This document shows, piece after piece, positions 27,399 through 35,519 of a DNA stretch of 64,000 nucleotides (positions within the stretch are counted from its first letter, which is position 1; each line of letters opens with the position of its first letter). The stretch is taken from positions 868,001-932,000 of the forward strand of contig NZ_CP012529.1 in assembly GCF_001593285.1 (NCBI RefSeq), in the 5' to 3' direction. The position numbers and the translations under genes were made by a program. The stretch comes from Psychrobacter sp. P2G3. Lineage in GTDB: Bacteria; Pseudomonadota; Gammaproteobacteria; Pseudomonadales; Moraxellaceae. The notes below the pieces were generated by a model, which saw only the letters and a list, made by a program, of their open reading frames with translations, was not told where the DNA came from and ran no database searches.

Positions 27399-28649
27399 AT
27401 GCTCAATCTAATTATGGGTCAAAAAGCCAAGTTCACTGAGGTTGGTGTTATGCAGCAGTTTACATTGATTGCAGAGCTAACAGCAGGCGCTACCGTTATT
27501 GATGTGGCTTGCTTTGGTTTGAGTGGGCAGCAGAAGTTAATAAATGATGATTATATGACCTTTTATAACCAGCCAAGAACGCCCTGTGGTGCTATCAGTT
27601 GGCAGTCAACAACGATTCAACAGCGCTTCGATATTGATCTCAGTAAATTACCAGATTCCGTAGATTATTTGGTATTGACGGCAACAATCGATGGTCAAGC
27701 GACCATGCGTGAGCTTGGTGCTAGTAGCGTGACGTTAGAGCAAGCAGGGCAGATATTAGCAACTTATCAATTTGACGGTAGTGCATTTGATAGTGAGCGC
27801 GCCATGATGTTGTTTCAAGTCTATCGTAAAAATAATATTTGGCGCATTAACGCCATTGGACAAGGTTTTAACGGTGGTTTAGATGCATTGGTGACCCATT
27901 TCGGTGGGGATGTCGCAGATGAGCTTACTGATCAATTATCTACTATAAATACTACCTCTGCCGCACCGTTGGTTAATGCGACAAAAACAGAGCAGCCAAC
28001 GGCTGTTAGTCTGAAAAAGGTCATCTTAGACAAACCTGGTAGTGAACATCGAATTAACCTCACGAAAGGCAGTCATGACTATCTAACAGTAGAAGCCATA
28101 TGGATAGATAATGGTGATGCTAGTGCCGATAACGATGATTTAGATTTGCGTGTTGGAATATTGGCTCAGAGCAGTAAAGACATGAACTATGTCCATGCTC
28201 CCAAGCAAATAGGCAACTTAAATAGCATACCTTATGTGCATCATCAAGGTGATGTACAAGTCGCTAGTGCCAATGAGCCTGGAAAAGAGACGGTATTGGT
28301 CAATCCTGCTATTGCTGAATATTATGGTGGTAAAGTTGCCTTGGTCTTTTCAGTATATTCTGCGGTTTCGAATGGTGTGGTGTCCATTGCTTCTTTACAG
28401 CCAAAAATGCGTATGCAGTATCAGGACCAAATTGTAGAATGTACTTTTAATATAAAGGCCTCACCCAAAGCCAAAAGTCGTTTTGTTTATACTTATGTGA
28501 TTGGTATTGCCATTATTGATGAACAAGGTATTACCTTGCGGCACTCAGGCGAGACGAGCAAGCGCATGAGTGAGGCGACCCCTAAACTCACATGGAAAGC
28601 CGATACCGTTCAATTGAAAATGGATGGTGCCGCTATGTTTAAATCTTAA
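27399..28649 (+). CDS. Tandem TerD/TerA-family stress protein
   Basis: Residues 1-185 form a TerD-like domain: the DLSKLPDSVDYLVLTATIDGQATMRELG strand-helix, then AMMLFQVYRKNNIWRINAIGQGFNGGLDALVTHFG. Residues about 205-416 form a second, TerA-like domain that begins KKVILDKPGSEHRINLTKG and contains VEAIWIDNGDASADNDDLDLRVG, an acidic stretch that could bind calcium. TerD-family proteins belong to tellurite/stress systems and several bind Ca2+. The first domain lacks the usual DLDAS metal motif (it reads VIDVACFGL), so only the second may bind metal. No terC, terB or ATP-grasp genes are nearby. It is co-directional with the PLD-type gene. Confidence 0.8.
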   Translation: MLNLIMGQKAKFTEVGVMQQFTLIAELTAGATVIDVACFGLSGQQKLINDDYMTFYNQPRTPCGAISWQSTTIQQRFDIDLSKLPDSVDYLVLTATIDGQATMRELGASSVTLEQAGQILATYQFDGSAFDSERAMMLFQVYRKNNIWRINAIGQGFNGGLDALVTHFGGDVADELTDQLSTINTTSAAPLVNATKTEQPTAVSLKKVILDKPGSEHRINLTKGSHDYLTVEAIWIDNGDASADNDDLDLRVGILAQSSKDMNYVHAPKQIGNLNSIPYVHHQGDVQVASANEPGKETVLVNPAIAEYYGGKVALVFSVYSAVSNGVVSIASLQPKMRMQYQDQIVECTFNIKASPKAKSRFVYTYVIGIAIIDEQGITLRHSGETSKRMSEATPKLTWKADTVQLKMDGAAMFKS

Positions 28650-28851
28650 CAACCATTAAGCTCTCTACTTAGTGATAAATGGAATAATCGAATTACAATC
28701 CGTCACAAGACATTCGTAACCAGTTTGTTAATATAAAATAGGATTCTTACTGACGTTAGCCGAGTTAATAGCTGAGCGCGTCAATGATAATAACAGAGCG
28801 CAAGCATACTTTTTAGTGTTAGCGCTCATCAATATAAACAAGGAATTAGGT

Positions 28852-29490
28852 ATGGCACATTTACGTCTAGGTGATACTGCACCAAACTTTGACGCGAGCA
28901 CCACAGAAGGCGATATAAATTTCCACGAGTGGGCAGGGGATAGCTGGGTTGTTTTCTTCTCACATCCTGCAGACTATACTCCAGTATGTACGACTGAGCT
29001 TGGACGCACCGCAGCATTAGGTGGTGAGTTCCAAAAACGTAATGTCAAACCTATCGCATTGTCGGTTGATGGTTTAGAAGATCATAAAGGTTGGGTGAGT
29101 GATATCGAAGAAACCCAAGGCACTGCTGTCAACTTCCCTATCATTGCTGATCCTGATCGCAAAGTCGCGAATCTTTACGATATGATTCATCCAAATGCTG
29201 ATAATACGGCAACGGTCAGAAGTGTGTTTATTATTGATCCTAACAAAAAAGTACGCCTGACGCTTACTTATCCTGCCAGCTGTGGACGTAACTTTGATGA
29301 GATTGTTCGTGTTATTGATGCGATGCAACTGTCTGATGAGTATAACGTTGCAACACCTGTTGACTGGCAAGAAGGCGACGACGTTATCATTCCGCCAAGC
29401 GTGAAAAACGAAGATATCGCTGCTAATTATCCTAAAGGTCATACCGAAATTAAGCCTTATTTGCGTACGACACCTGCGCCTAATAAATAA
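28852..29490 (+). CDS. 1-Cys peroxiredoxin (Prx6 type)
   Basis: Thiol peroxidase that reduces peroxides. The peroxidatic cysteine is Cys46 in HPADYTPVCTTELGR, and the Prx6-type C-terminal domain (RNFDEIVRVIDAMQLSDEYNVATPVDWQEGDDVIIPP) is present. The length of 212 aa and the lack of a second typical cysteine pair fit the Prx6/1-Cys group. The start ATG at 28852 has AAGGA about 8 nt upstream; the frame opens earlier at 28816 but without conserved residues. A terminator follows. Confidence 0.93.
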   Translation: MAHLRLGDTAPNFDASTTEGDINFHEWAGDSWVVFFSHPADYTPVCTTELGRTAALGGEFQKRNVKPIALSVDGLEDHKGWVSDIEETQGTAVNFPIIADPDRKVANLYDMIHPNADNTATVRSVFIIDPNKKVRLTLTYPASCGRNFDEIVRVIDAMQLSDEYNVATPVDWQEGDDVIIPPSVKNEDIAANYPKGHTEIKPYLRTTPAPNK

Positions 29491-29522
29491 ATAGCATGTT
29501 TATAGATAAGTAAGATTAATTA

Positions 29523-29555
29523 AAGCCTCATAACTTAAAGTTATGGGGCTTTTTA
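29523..29555 (+). terminator. Terminator after the peroxiredoxin gene
   Basis: AAGCCTCATAACTT pairs with AAGTTATGGGGCTT (one mismatch/wobble), and a T-run follows. Confidence 0.8.
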
Positions 29556-29563
29556 TTATTATT

Positions 29564-29594
29564 TTGACAAGCACTAATAAGGCTTTGCTATGAT
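29564..29594 (+). promoter_or_regulatory. Candidate sigma-70 promoter for the SspA-like gene
   Basis: TTGACA at 29564-29569 and TATGAT at 29589-29594 with a 19-bp spacer. A TGC directly before the -10 makes it an extended -10 type, which tolerates the long spacer. It sits just past the preceding terminator and about 130 bp before the start codon. Confidence 0.5.
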
Positions 29595-29721
29595 GACTGG
29601 AGTAGGCTATAACTATTGTACAGATTATCGATAAAAATGATCTGTATATATGAATGTAACAACCACAATAAAGCGTATCAGCGCTGAGCCGCTACTTGAT
29701 TATCCTTACAGGGAGTTTGCC

Positions 29722-30384
29722 ATGAAAAAATTATATGTAACCCGTACTGCCCCTAACCCGCGTAAAGCCCTTATTTTGTTAGCATCAAAAGGTATTGATG
29801 TTGATGATATGGACGATATCGATGTAATAGATATCGACTTTGCCGCTAATGAACAGATGTCAGATGCTTTTACCCAAATGAACCCGATGCAAACAGTACC
29901 GGTATTAACGTTGGATGATGGTACGGTACTCAATGACTCACAAGCAGTGTGTGAGTATCTAGATCGGGTATATGGTGAGCGCTCAGTGATGGGTAACGAT
30001 GTGGTACAACGTGCGCAAGTCTGTTCTATGCGCCGTATTGCTGAATTTGAAGTACTGTACAACTTAATGTTGGCATTTCAGCACAGTCATCCCTTAAAGG
30101 CTCAGCGTGTTGAGCAAGTACCAGAATTTGTAGCGCCTTCTATCGCGCGTGCGGTTAAAGCATTACCTTATTTTGAAAAAGCGTTGGAAGGCCATGACTA
30201 TTTAGTAGGCGATCAACTTAGCTTTGCTGATATCGTATTATACTTGGGGTTAGATTTTGGCAAAATACTCAAGGTCAATCCTAATGAGCAAGGAGAAAAC
30301 CTAGCGCGTTTTTATCAGATGATGAATGAGCGTTTTAGTATCAAAAAAATTGCTAAGGCGAAATCTACACAAGCTGGCGAGTAG
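29722..30384 (+). CDS. sspA: SspA-like glutathione S-transferase-fold protein
   Basis: Thioredoxin-fold N-terminal domain (LYVTRTAPNPRKALILLASKGID ... NPMQTVPVLTLDDGTVLNDSQAVCEYLD) and an all-helical GST C-terminal domain ending in the DYLVGDQLSFADIVLYLGLDFG N-capping segment. It has no cysteine in the usual glutathione site, like stringent starvation protein A, but a plain GST is equally possible. I use ATG 29722 with AGGGAG upstream rather than the 24-residue longer frame. An SspB gene is not adjacent, which weakens the symbol. Confidence 0.55.
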   Translation: MKKLYVTRTAPNPRKALILLASKGIDVDDMDDIDVIDIDFAANEQMSDAFTQMNPMQTVPVLTLDDGTVLNDSQAVCEYLDRVYGERSVMGNDVVQRAQVCSMRRIAEFEVLYNLMLAFQHSHPLKAQRVEQVPEFVAPSIARAVKALPYFEKALEGHDYLVGDQLSFADIVLYLGLDFGKILKVNPNEQGENLARFYQMMNERFSIKKIAKAKSTQAGE

Positions 30385-30823
30385 ATAAAGGTTTTTTACA
30401 GGTATTGAAATCATCCGATATTTAGTGATGGACAGTTGAGAAATCAGCTGTCCATCATTTTTTTGAAAATATGAATTATTAACAAACTACTGTCTAGCAG
30501 ACATCAAAGGTTTTATGCAATAAAACTAAACATTTTATTACATAAGACAATATGGTCAAGTCTATAGTAGTTATACTAATTTTATATTCGCCATACCGAC
30601 TTGAATACTAGAAATATCCAAGATTTAAGACAGAAAAACTTAATTAAAGGAATGTTTATTGCAAGACTACTTCAATAAAGCAGAGCTAGTATTTTGAATG
30701 GTCGTAAACAAGCTGTCTATAAATTAGATTGAGCAATCGAAACGCTATATTAATATGGCAATCTCGTTAAAAAAATACATTGAAGAAAGAAATTTTAGGT
30801 GAGTGCCCTAAGAGAGATGTAAC
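30385..30823. other. Intergenic gap with a terminator
   Basis: After the terminator at 30427-30464 the remaining roughly 350 bp are AT-rich. No gene or RNA was recognised. The promoter of the lipoprotein gene presumably lies here. Confidence 0.4.
30427..30464 (+). terminator. Terminator after the SspA-like gene
   Basis: GATGGACAGTTGA/TCAGCTGTCCATC arms (one mismatch) with a 4-nt loop and a seven-T run. Confidence 0.85.
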
Positions 30824-31693
30824 ATGGTAAGTGCAAATTTAAAACCAATTCTAAAAACATTATTATTGCCAAGCCTACTAATAGCTAGTTCGGCTTTAGT
30901 GGCATGTAATAATGCTTCAACTAGTAATGAGCCTAATGCAGAGGGTACGACTATCAATACTACTGCCCAATCGTCATCTGCCCCTGAAATTTTGAGCACC
31001 GAAGACAAGTTAATTGCTAATCTTGCCCGCTATCGTTGGACATTGGTAACTGCAACCGATGAAAGTAACCAACCAGTAACGTCGTTAATGGACATAAATG
31101 AGCAAGTTGTTCTGAGCTTCAGCAAGTATCAAGGTCAGAACAGTATTAGCTATAGTGTTGGTTGTAATACAATAAATGCTGCTTATCAACTGCAAGATAA
31201 CATGTTGATGACCGAAGATGGTATGAGTACCAAAATGCTATGTGATGATTTAAATATAGCTGAAAATGAACTAAATGAGCTTATGCAGGGAGAGAGTCAG
31301 ATAAGCTTGGCAGATGGCACACCGCCGACCCTTACTCAGGTTGCTAGCAATAATACAACTTTGGTTTGGAGAGGTAAAATGACAGCGCAGGCAAAATATA
31401 ATAGCAAAGGTGAAACTATATTTTGGGCAGTGAGTGCAAAAACTACACCTTGTGCTGATGATAGTACACAAGCTTGTTTACAAATAAAACCCATCACTTA
31501 CGATGATCAAGGTATAAAGACTGACGAGGGTGAATGGACGGATTTTATGGGTAGTATTGATGGTTATGAGCATGATGGCAAACATAATGAAATATTACGT
31601 TTACAGCGTCATAAGCTTAAGGCTGACGACGCTTCAAATGCAGAATACGCTTATGTACTAGATATGGTTATCGAAAGTTCAGTTGTTAACTAA
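30824..31693 (+). CDS. META/DUF4377-domain lipoprotein
   Basis: A lipoprotein signal peptide ends in the lipobox LVAC (Cys about residue 28) and is followed by Asn/Ser/Thr-rich linker. Residues about 65-150 form a META (HslJ-like) domain: RYRWTLVTATDESNQPV, then SYSVGCNTINAAYQL and MSTKMLCDDLNIAENEL. Residues about 185-289 match the DUF4377 type (GETIFWAVSAKTTPCAD ... CLQIKPITYDDQG ... WTDFMGSIDGYEHDGKHNEILRLQRH). The protein is probably anchored to the outer membrane and faces the periplasm. Function is unknown; HslJ homologues are linked to heat and antibiotic stress. Confidence 0.85.
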   Translation: MVSANLKPILKTLLLPSLLIASSALVACNNASTSNEPNAEGTTINTTAQSSSAPEILSTEDKLIANLARYRWTLVTATDESNQPVTSLMDINEQVVLSFSKYQGQNSISYSVGCNTINAAYQLQDNMLMTEDGMSTKMLCDDLNIAENELNELMQGESQISLADGTPPTLTQVASNNTTLVWRGKMTAQAKYNSKGETIFWAVSAKTTPCADDSTQACLQIKPITYDDQGIKTDEGEWTDFMGSIDGYEHDGKHNEILRLQRHKLKADDASNAEYAYVLDMVIESSVVN

Positions 31694-31724
31694 ATAGCAG
31701 TGTGCTAAAAGAGAAACACTTCAA

Positions 31725-31760
31725 TAAAAAAACACGCGCCATTTGGACACGTGTTTTTTA
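31725..31760. terminator. Bidirectional terminator between the META lipoprotein and ruvC
   Basis: AAAAAACACG/CGTGTTTTTT arms with A- and T-runs at both sides serve the two convergent genes. Confidence 0.75.
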
Positions 31761-31772
31761 TGGTCATGTATT

Positions 31773-32357
31773 TTAACGTAAATTGCCTAAATCTTCTTCC
31801 GTTAGGCGCCAACGGCCTTTTTTCTTAGAACCGCCGCGTCCACGCATCGAGCTGTTGAGTAGTAGTTTATTCATAGAGTGACTTGAATGCGCATGACAGA
31901 TAGCGCAGGCAAGCCCATCAGCAGCATCTTGTTGTGGTACCACATCTAAAGACAATATGCGGCAGACCATCTCTTGCACTTGCTCTTTGGCAGCAGCACC
32001 ATAACCACATACGGCTTGTTTGATCTGACGTGCCGTATATTCTGACACTTCTAAGTCTAATGCCACCATTGCTGCAATGGCTGCACCTCGTGCTTGCCCA
32101 AGTTTAAGCGCAGAATCAGGGTTTTCTGCCATAAATACTTGCTCAATAGCAGTATAAATAGGCTCATCAGCATACTTTAGGTGATGCTGAGTAATACGAG
32201 TCAAGCCGTTGAAAATACGTTTAAGGCGTTCAGGCATCTCTTTGGTGTCAGTACGAATGGTGCCTGCATCAATATAGGTTAACTTATCGCCTGTTTGTTG
32301 AACGATGCCATAACCCGTCATACGTGAGCCAGGATCAATTCCTATAATAATTGCCAT
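31773..32357 (-). CDS. ruvC: Crossover junction endodeoxyribonuclease RuvC
   Basis: Resolves Holliday junctions in concert with RuvAB. The first catalytic aspartate is in [15 protein letters not shown] at the N-terminus, followed by [26 protein letters not shown] and the C-terminal acidic [13 protein letters not shown] start at ATG 32357 (MAIIIG); the frame has an ATG seven codons earlier with no conserved residues. The protein ends in a basic Gly/Arg/Lys tail longer than usual. In this genome ruvC is 16 kb away from ruvA/ruvB instead of adjacent. Confidence 0.95.
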   Translation of the reverse strand: MAIIIGIDPGSRMTGYGIVQQTGDKLTYIDAGTIRTDTKEMPERLKRIFNGLTRITQHHLKYADEPIYTAIEQVFMAENPDSALKLGQARGAAIAAMVALDLEVSEYTARQIKQAVCGYGAAAKEQVQEMVCRILSLDVVPQQDAADGLACAICHAHSSHSMNKLLLNSSMRGRGGSKKKGRWRLTEEDLGNLR

Positions 32358-32509
32358 AGTATTCCGTCTTACTTTCATTTTATTTTATGGCTTAAAAATC
32401 AGCCTTAAGTTTGATAGTATAGCAATCAATCCCCATATACATCATATGTTAGCCATTTTAATTTCATGGCGCTCAATTTTTTAGTTTTTATTTGATAGGA
32501 CGACGCCTT

Positions 32510-33121
32510 ATGGGTCAGATAGTTGGTATTGCCATCGTTTGGTTTATTATCGAGATGCTCTTGTGGTATTTGCTTGCTCAATTTATGAGTGGCTGGGTAG
32601 TATTTATGTGGTTCATTATTGCCGCTGTCATTGGTATCTCTCTGATTCGTAAGGGTATGGTTGCCCTTAATCCAATGGCGCAGCAAATGAAAGCTGGGGG
32701 CATGATGAATCCCGCGATGCGTCCGCAAGAATCTACTATGCTAAAGAGTGTCGCTATGGCAGCGGCCGGTATTTTGCTATTGATTCCAGGAGTTATTAGC
32801 GATCTATTGGCATTGCTTGTGGTGTTGCCACCAGTACAAAAGAAGCTTAAAGATATGGCTAATAACTATGTCATGAATAATCAGCAAAAAATGATGGAGA
32901 TGATGGCCAAACAAATGGGCGGAGGTCAAAATCCGTTTGGTAGTATGGGTGGTCAAAACCCGTTTGGCGGTGCAGGAGGCATGAATGGGCAAAACCCATT
33001 CGGGCAACAACAGCAAAATCCGTTCGGTGACACCTTTAAACAACATACCACGGTTGATGGTACTGCAAAAACCATTCCGAAAGATGTGAAGAAAATTACT
33101 AAATCTGCCAACGATGAATAA
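32510..33121 (+). CDS. fxsA: FxsA family membrane protein with NPFG-repeat tail
   Basis: FxsA is an inner-membrane protein of the phage-exclusion-suppressor family; in E. coli its overproduction relieves F-plasmid exclusion of phage T7. Helices near residues 5-25, 28-45 and 85-110 are visible, with the family stretch AAGILLLIPGVISDLLALLVVLPP. The C-terminal third is unusual: a Met/Gln/Gly-rich segment with four QNPFG units between about residues 140 and 175. Start ATG 32510 has AGGA upstream. A terminator shared with the convergent 6S RNA gene follows. Confidence 0.87.
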   Translation: MGQIVGIAIVWFIIEMLLWYLLAQFMSGWVVFMWFIIAAVIGISLIRKGMVALNPMAQQMKAGGMMNPAMRPQESTMLKSVAMAAAGILLLIPGVISDLLALLVVLPPVQKKLKDMANNYVMNNQQKMMEMMAKQMGGGQNPFGSMGGQNPFGGAGGMNGQNPFGQQQQNPFGDTFKQHTTVDGTAKTIPKDVKKITKSANDE

Positions 33122-33144
33122 TAGATGGTTTGATAGTCGAACAT

Positions 33145-33182
33145 AAAAAAGCCCCTTTCGTCGATGACAAAAGGGGCTTTTA
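33145..33182. terminator. Bidirectional terminator between fxsA and the 6S RNA gene
   Basis: AAAAAAGCCCCTTTCGTC pairs with GATGACAAAAGGGGCTTTT, leaving a small bulge, with A- and T-runs at either side. Confidence 0.85.
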
Positions 33183-33202
33183 ATGGTCGTAACCGAATAT
33201 AA

Positions 33203-33391
33203 CAACCAGAGTGCCGCCGTAAAATGGTGACCCATGAACCGTGAAGTTCAGGGCGGATGCGTCATTACCTCGGCAGGTTTCCTGATACACCGCAAGCGGT
33301 GCAGGCATACACAATGAAGCAATAGATAGCACATCCAGGTAAAGCATTATCGGCTCAGGGAATAAACATCTACTAGCCAACACTCTAGAAT
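33203..33391 (-). ncRNA. ssrS: 6S RNA
   Basis: Read on the minus strand, the region resembles gammaproteobacterial 6S RNA, which binds the sigma-70 holoenzyme and represses it in stationary phase. Near the 5' side it has CCCTGAGCCGATAATG, matching E. coli CCCCTGAGCCGATATTT. Near the 3' side it has GGTTCATGGGTCACC and GGCGGCACTCTGG, corresponding to GGTTCAAGGGTTACAG and GGCGGCATCTCGGAG in E. coli. The ends pair: CUAGAGUG with CACUCUGG forms 8 bp (7 Watson-Crick, one G-U). Length is about 189 nt against about 184 nt in E. coli. The ends are estimates. A terminator lies directly after on the minus strand. Confidence 0.85.
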
Positions 33392-33629
33392 AATTTTATC
33401 TTAACCAATGGAATAACTGATTGCAAGTCTGATTTACAGATTAATACTTTGCATCAATAATTGTTTTACTTATTAAGGATGCCATATTGGAAAAAATGGC
33501 TTAGAAATTGTGTAAATTAGTTAAAAAATGTCGAGTTTTCAGCTATTTTGAGATATGTGTTAATATAGAGTGCTTTCAACACCCTAATACAACATTATAG
33601 GCGTTCATTCACTTGAGGAGCGGTAATAT

Positions 33630-35288
33630 ATGACCAGTACGCAACAACAATCAGAATCTATTGATGGCAGTCAGGCGCAGCTTAATAGTAAGCAAGGCAG
33701 CGTGCAAAATAAAAAAACACCGCACGTTTTGATGATATTGGATGGCTTTGGGCATCGTGAAGATGAGAAAGATAATGCTATTGCTGCCGCAAACATGCCA
33801 AACCTTGATAAGATTTATCAGCAGTATCCGCATGGGTTGATATCGGCTTCGGGAGAAGATGTTGGGTTGCCAGACGGTCAATTCGGCAATTCAGAAGTAG
33901 GGCATATGAACCTAGGTGCTGGTCGTGTCCTTTACCAAGATTCAACTCGGATCTCAAATGAGCTTGCCAACCGCGAATTTTATAAAAATGAAGCGTTAGT
34001 TGACGCTGTAAAAGCTGCAAACGAGCTTGGCGGTAATGTACACATTATGGGATTGTTATCTGATGGTGGCGTGCATTCAAATCAAGACCATATCGAAGCG
34101 ATGTGCCACTCTGCACTGGTTCATGGGGCCAAAAATGTCTTTGTCCATTGTTTTTTAGATGGTCGTGACACACCGCCTAAATCTGCTGACAAATATATCA
34201 ATCGTCTACGCGATCATATTAATAAACTGAATGCTCACTATGAGGGTGGCCGAGTACAAATTGCTAGTATCATCGGGCGCTATTATGCGATGGATCGTGA
34301 TAATCGTTGGGATCGTGTCCAAAAAGCCTATGAGCTAATCACTGAGGGTAAGGCTGATCGTCTAGCAACGCGTGCAGATGGTGCAGTGCAGGCAGCTTAT
34401 AAAGCACGTGAGACCGATGAGTTTATCAGCCCGACGACTGTGATTGGACGTGATGAGGTGCCATATACGGTCGAAGATAATGATGCGCTAATCTTTATGA
34501 ATTTCCGTGCTGACCGCGCTCGCGAACTTGCGCAAGCATTTGTACTACCAGATCATGAGTTCTCGGGTTTTGCTCGTCATAAGCAACCAAGACTTGCTGC
34601 TTTTGTGATGTTGACTAAATATTCAGATATCTTGGCAGATAATGCAAAAACCAGTATTGCTTATTATCCGACGTCATTGACCAATACATTAGGCGAGTAT
34701 TTACAGGATCAAGGCAAAACTCAGCTACGTATCGCCGAGACTGAAAAATATGCACATGTTACTTTCTTTTTTAGTGGTGGCCGTGAAGCAGAATACGAAG
34801 GTGAAGAACGTATTTTAGTGCCATCGCCAGATGTAGCCACTTATGACTTGCAGCCTGAAATGAGCGCTCCTGAGGTGACTGATAAGCTGGTAGCTGCTAT
34901 TGAGTCAGGTAAATATGATGTGCTCGTAGTAAATTATGCTAATGGTGACATGGTCGGCCATACTGGTATTTTTGATGCTGCCGTACAAGCCGTAGAAGCA
35001 CTCGATGTATGCGTTGGTCGTATTGAATCAGCGGTACGTGCAGCTGGTGGTGATATGCTAATCACTGCAGATCATGGTAACTGCGAGCAGATGCAAGACT
35101 ACGAAAGCGGACAGGTACATACTCAACATACTACAGAACATGTGCCTCTAATTTATGTTGGTGAGCAAAACGTACGAGTACGTAATGGCGGTAAACTTAG
35201 TGATGTAGCACCTACCATCTTGGCATTGATGGATATTGAGCTACCAGCTGAGATGACAGGTAAAAGTTTGTTGATTCCCACATTATAG
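33630..35288 (+). CDS. gpmI: 2,3-bisphosphoglycerate-independent phosphoglycerate mutase
   Basis: Interconverts 3- and 2-phosphoglycerate using two Mn2+. The metal and nucleophile motifs are [12 protein letters not shown] near residue 38, [11 protein letters not shown] with the catalytic Ser88, [42 protein letters not shown] and [11 protein letters not shown]. The length of 552 aa is slightly long because of about 30 polar N-terminal residues. A GAGGAG box precedes the ATG. It is a single gene with a terminator after it; fba and pgk are elsewhere in the window. Confidence 0.96.
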   Translation: MTSTQQQSESIDGSQAQLNSKQGSVQNKKTPHVLMILDGFGHREDEKDNAIAAANMPNLDKIYQQYPHGLISASGEDVGLPDGQFGNSEVGHMNLGAGRVLYQDSTRISNELANREFYKNEALVDAVKAANELGGNVHIMGLLSDGGVHSNQDHIEAMCHSALVHGAKNVFVHCFLDGRDTPPKSADKYINRLRDHINKLNAHYEGGRVQIASIIGRYYAMDRDNRWDRVQKAYELITEGKADRLATRADGAVQAAYKARETDEFISPTTVIGRDEVPYTVEDNDALIFMNFRADRARELAQAFVLPDHEFSGFARHKQPRLAAFVMLTKYSDILADNAKTSIAYYPTSLTNTLGEYLQDQGKTQLRIAETEKYAHVTFFFSGGREAEYEGEERILVPSPDVATYDLQPEMSAPEVTDKLVAAIESGKYDVLVVNYANGDMVGHTGIFDAAVQAVEALDVCVGRIESAVRAAGGDMLITADHGNCEQMQDYESGQVHTQHTTEHVPLIYVGEQNVRVRNGGKLSDVAPTILALMDIELPAEMTGKSLLIPTL

Positions 35289-35344
35289 TTTCAAACAGTC
35301 ACTATAGGTTCAATGATTAGGTTCGATAATTTTTATTAGCTGGC

Positions 35345-35379
35345 AAAAAGGGAGAGATAGCGCATATCTGTCCCTTTTT
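35345..35379 (+). terminator. Terminator after gpmI
   Basis: AAAAAGGGAGAGATA pairs with ATATCTGTCCCTTTTT (small internal mismatch), then a T-run. Confidence 0.75.
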
Positions 35380-35519
35380 ATTTGCAATAATATCCTATTT
35401 TTCAATAGGGTCTTAATGCTATCTTATAGTCCTCTAGCTCGTTTATATCAGTTAACTATTTTGTAATCAAACGACAATAATAAAGTTGTATATGCTTTTT
35501 ATTTTATGTGAGTCCTCTT

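Noticed and set aside
32804-33235. Minus-strand frames overlapping fxsA and the 6S RNA gene
   Set aside because: They are shadows of the repetitive fxsA 3' end and of the RNA; no ribosome-binding sites or protein-like features.
33180-33383. 67-codon minus-strand frame in the 6S RNA region
   Set aside because: The sequence matches 6S RNA landmarks, so the frame is a by-product of a structured RNA.
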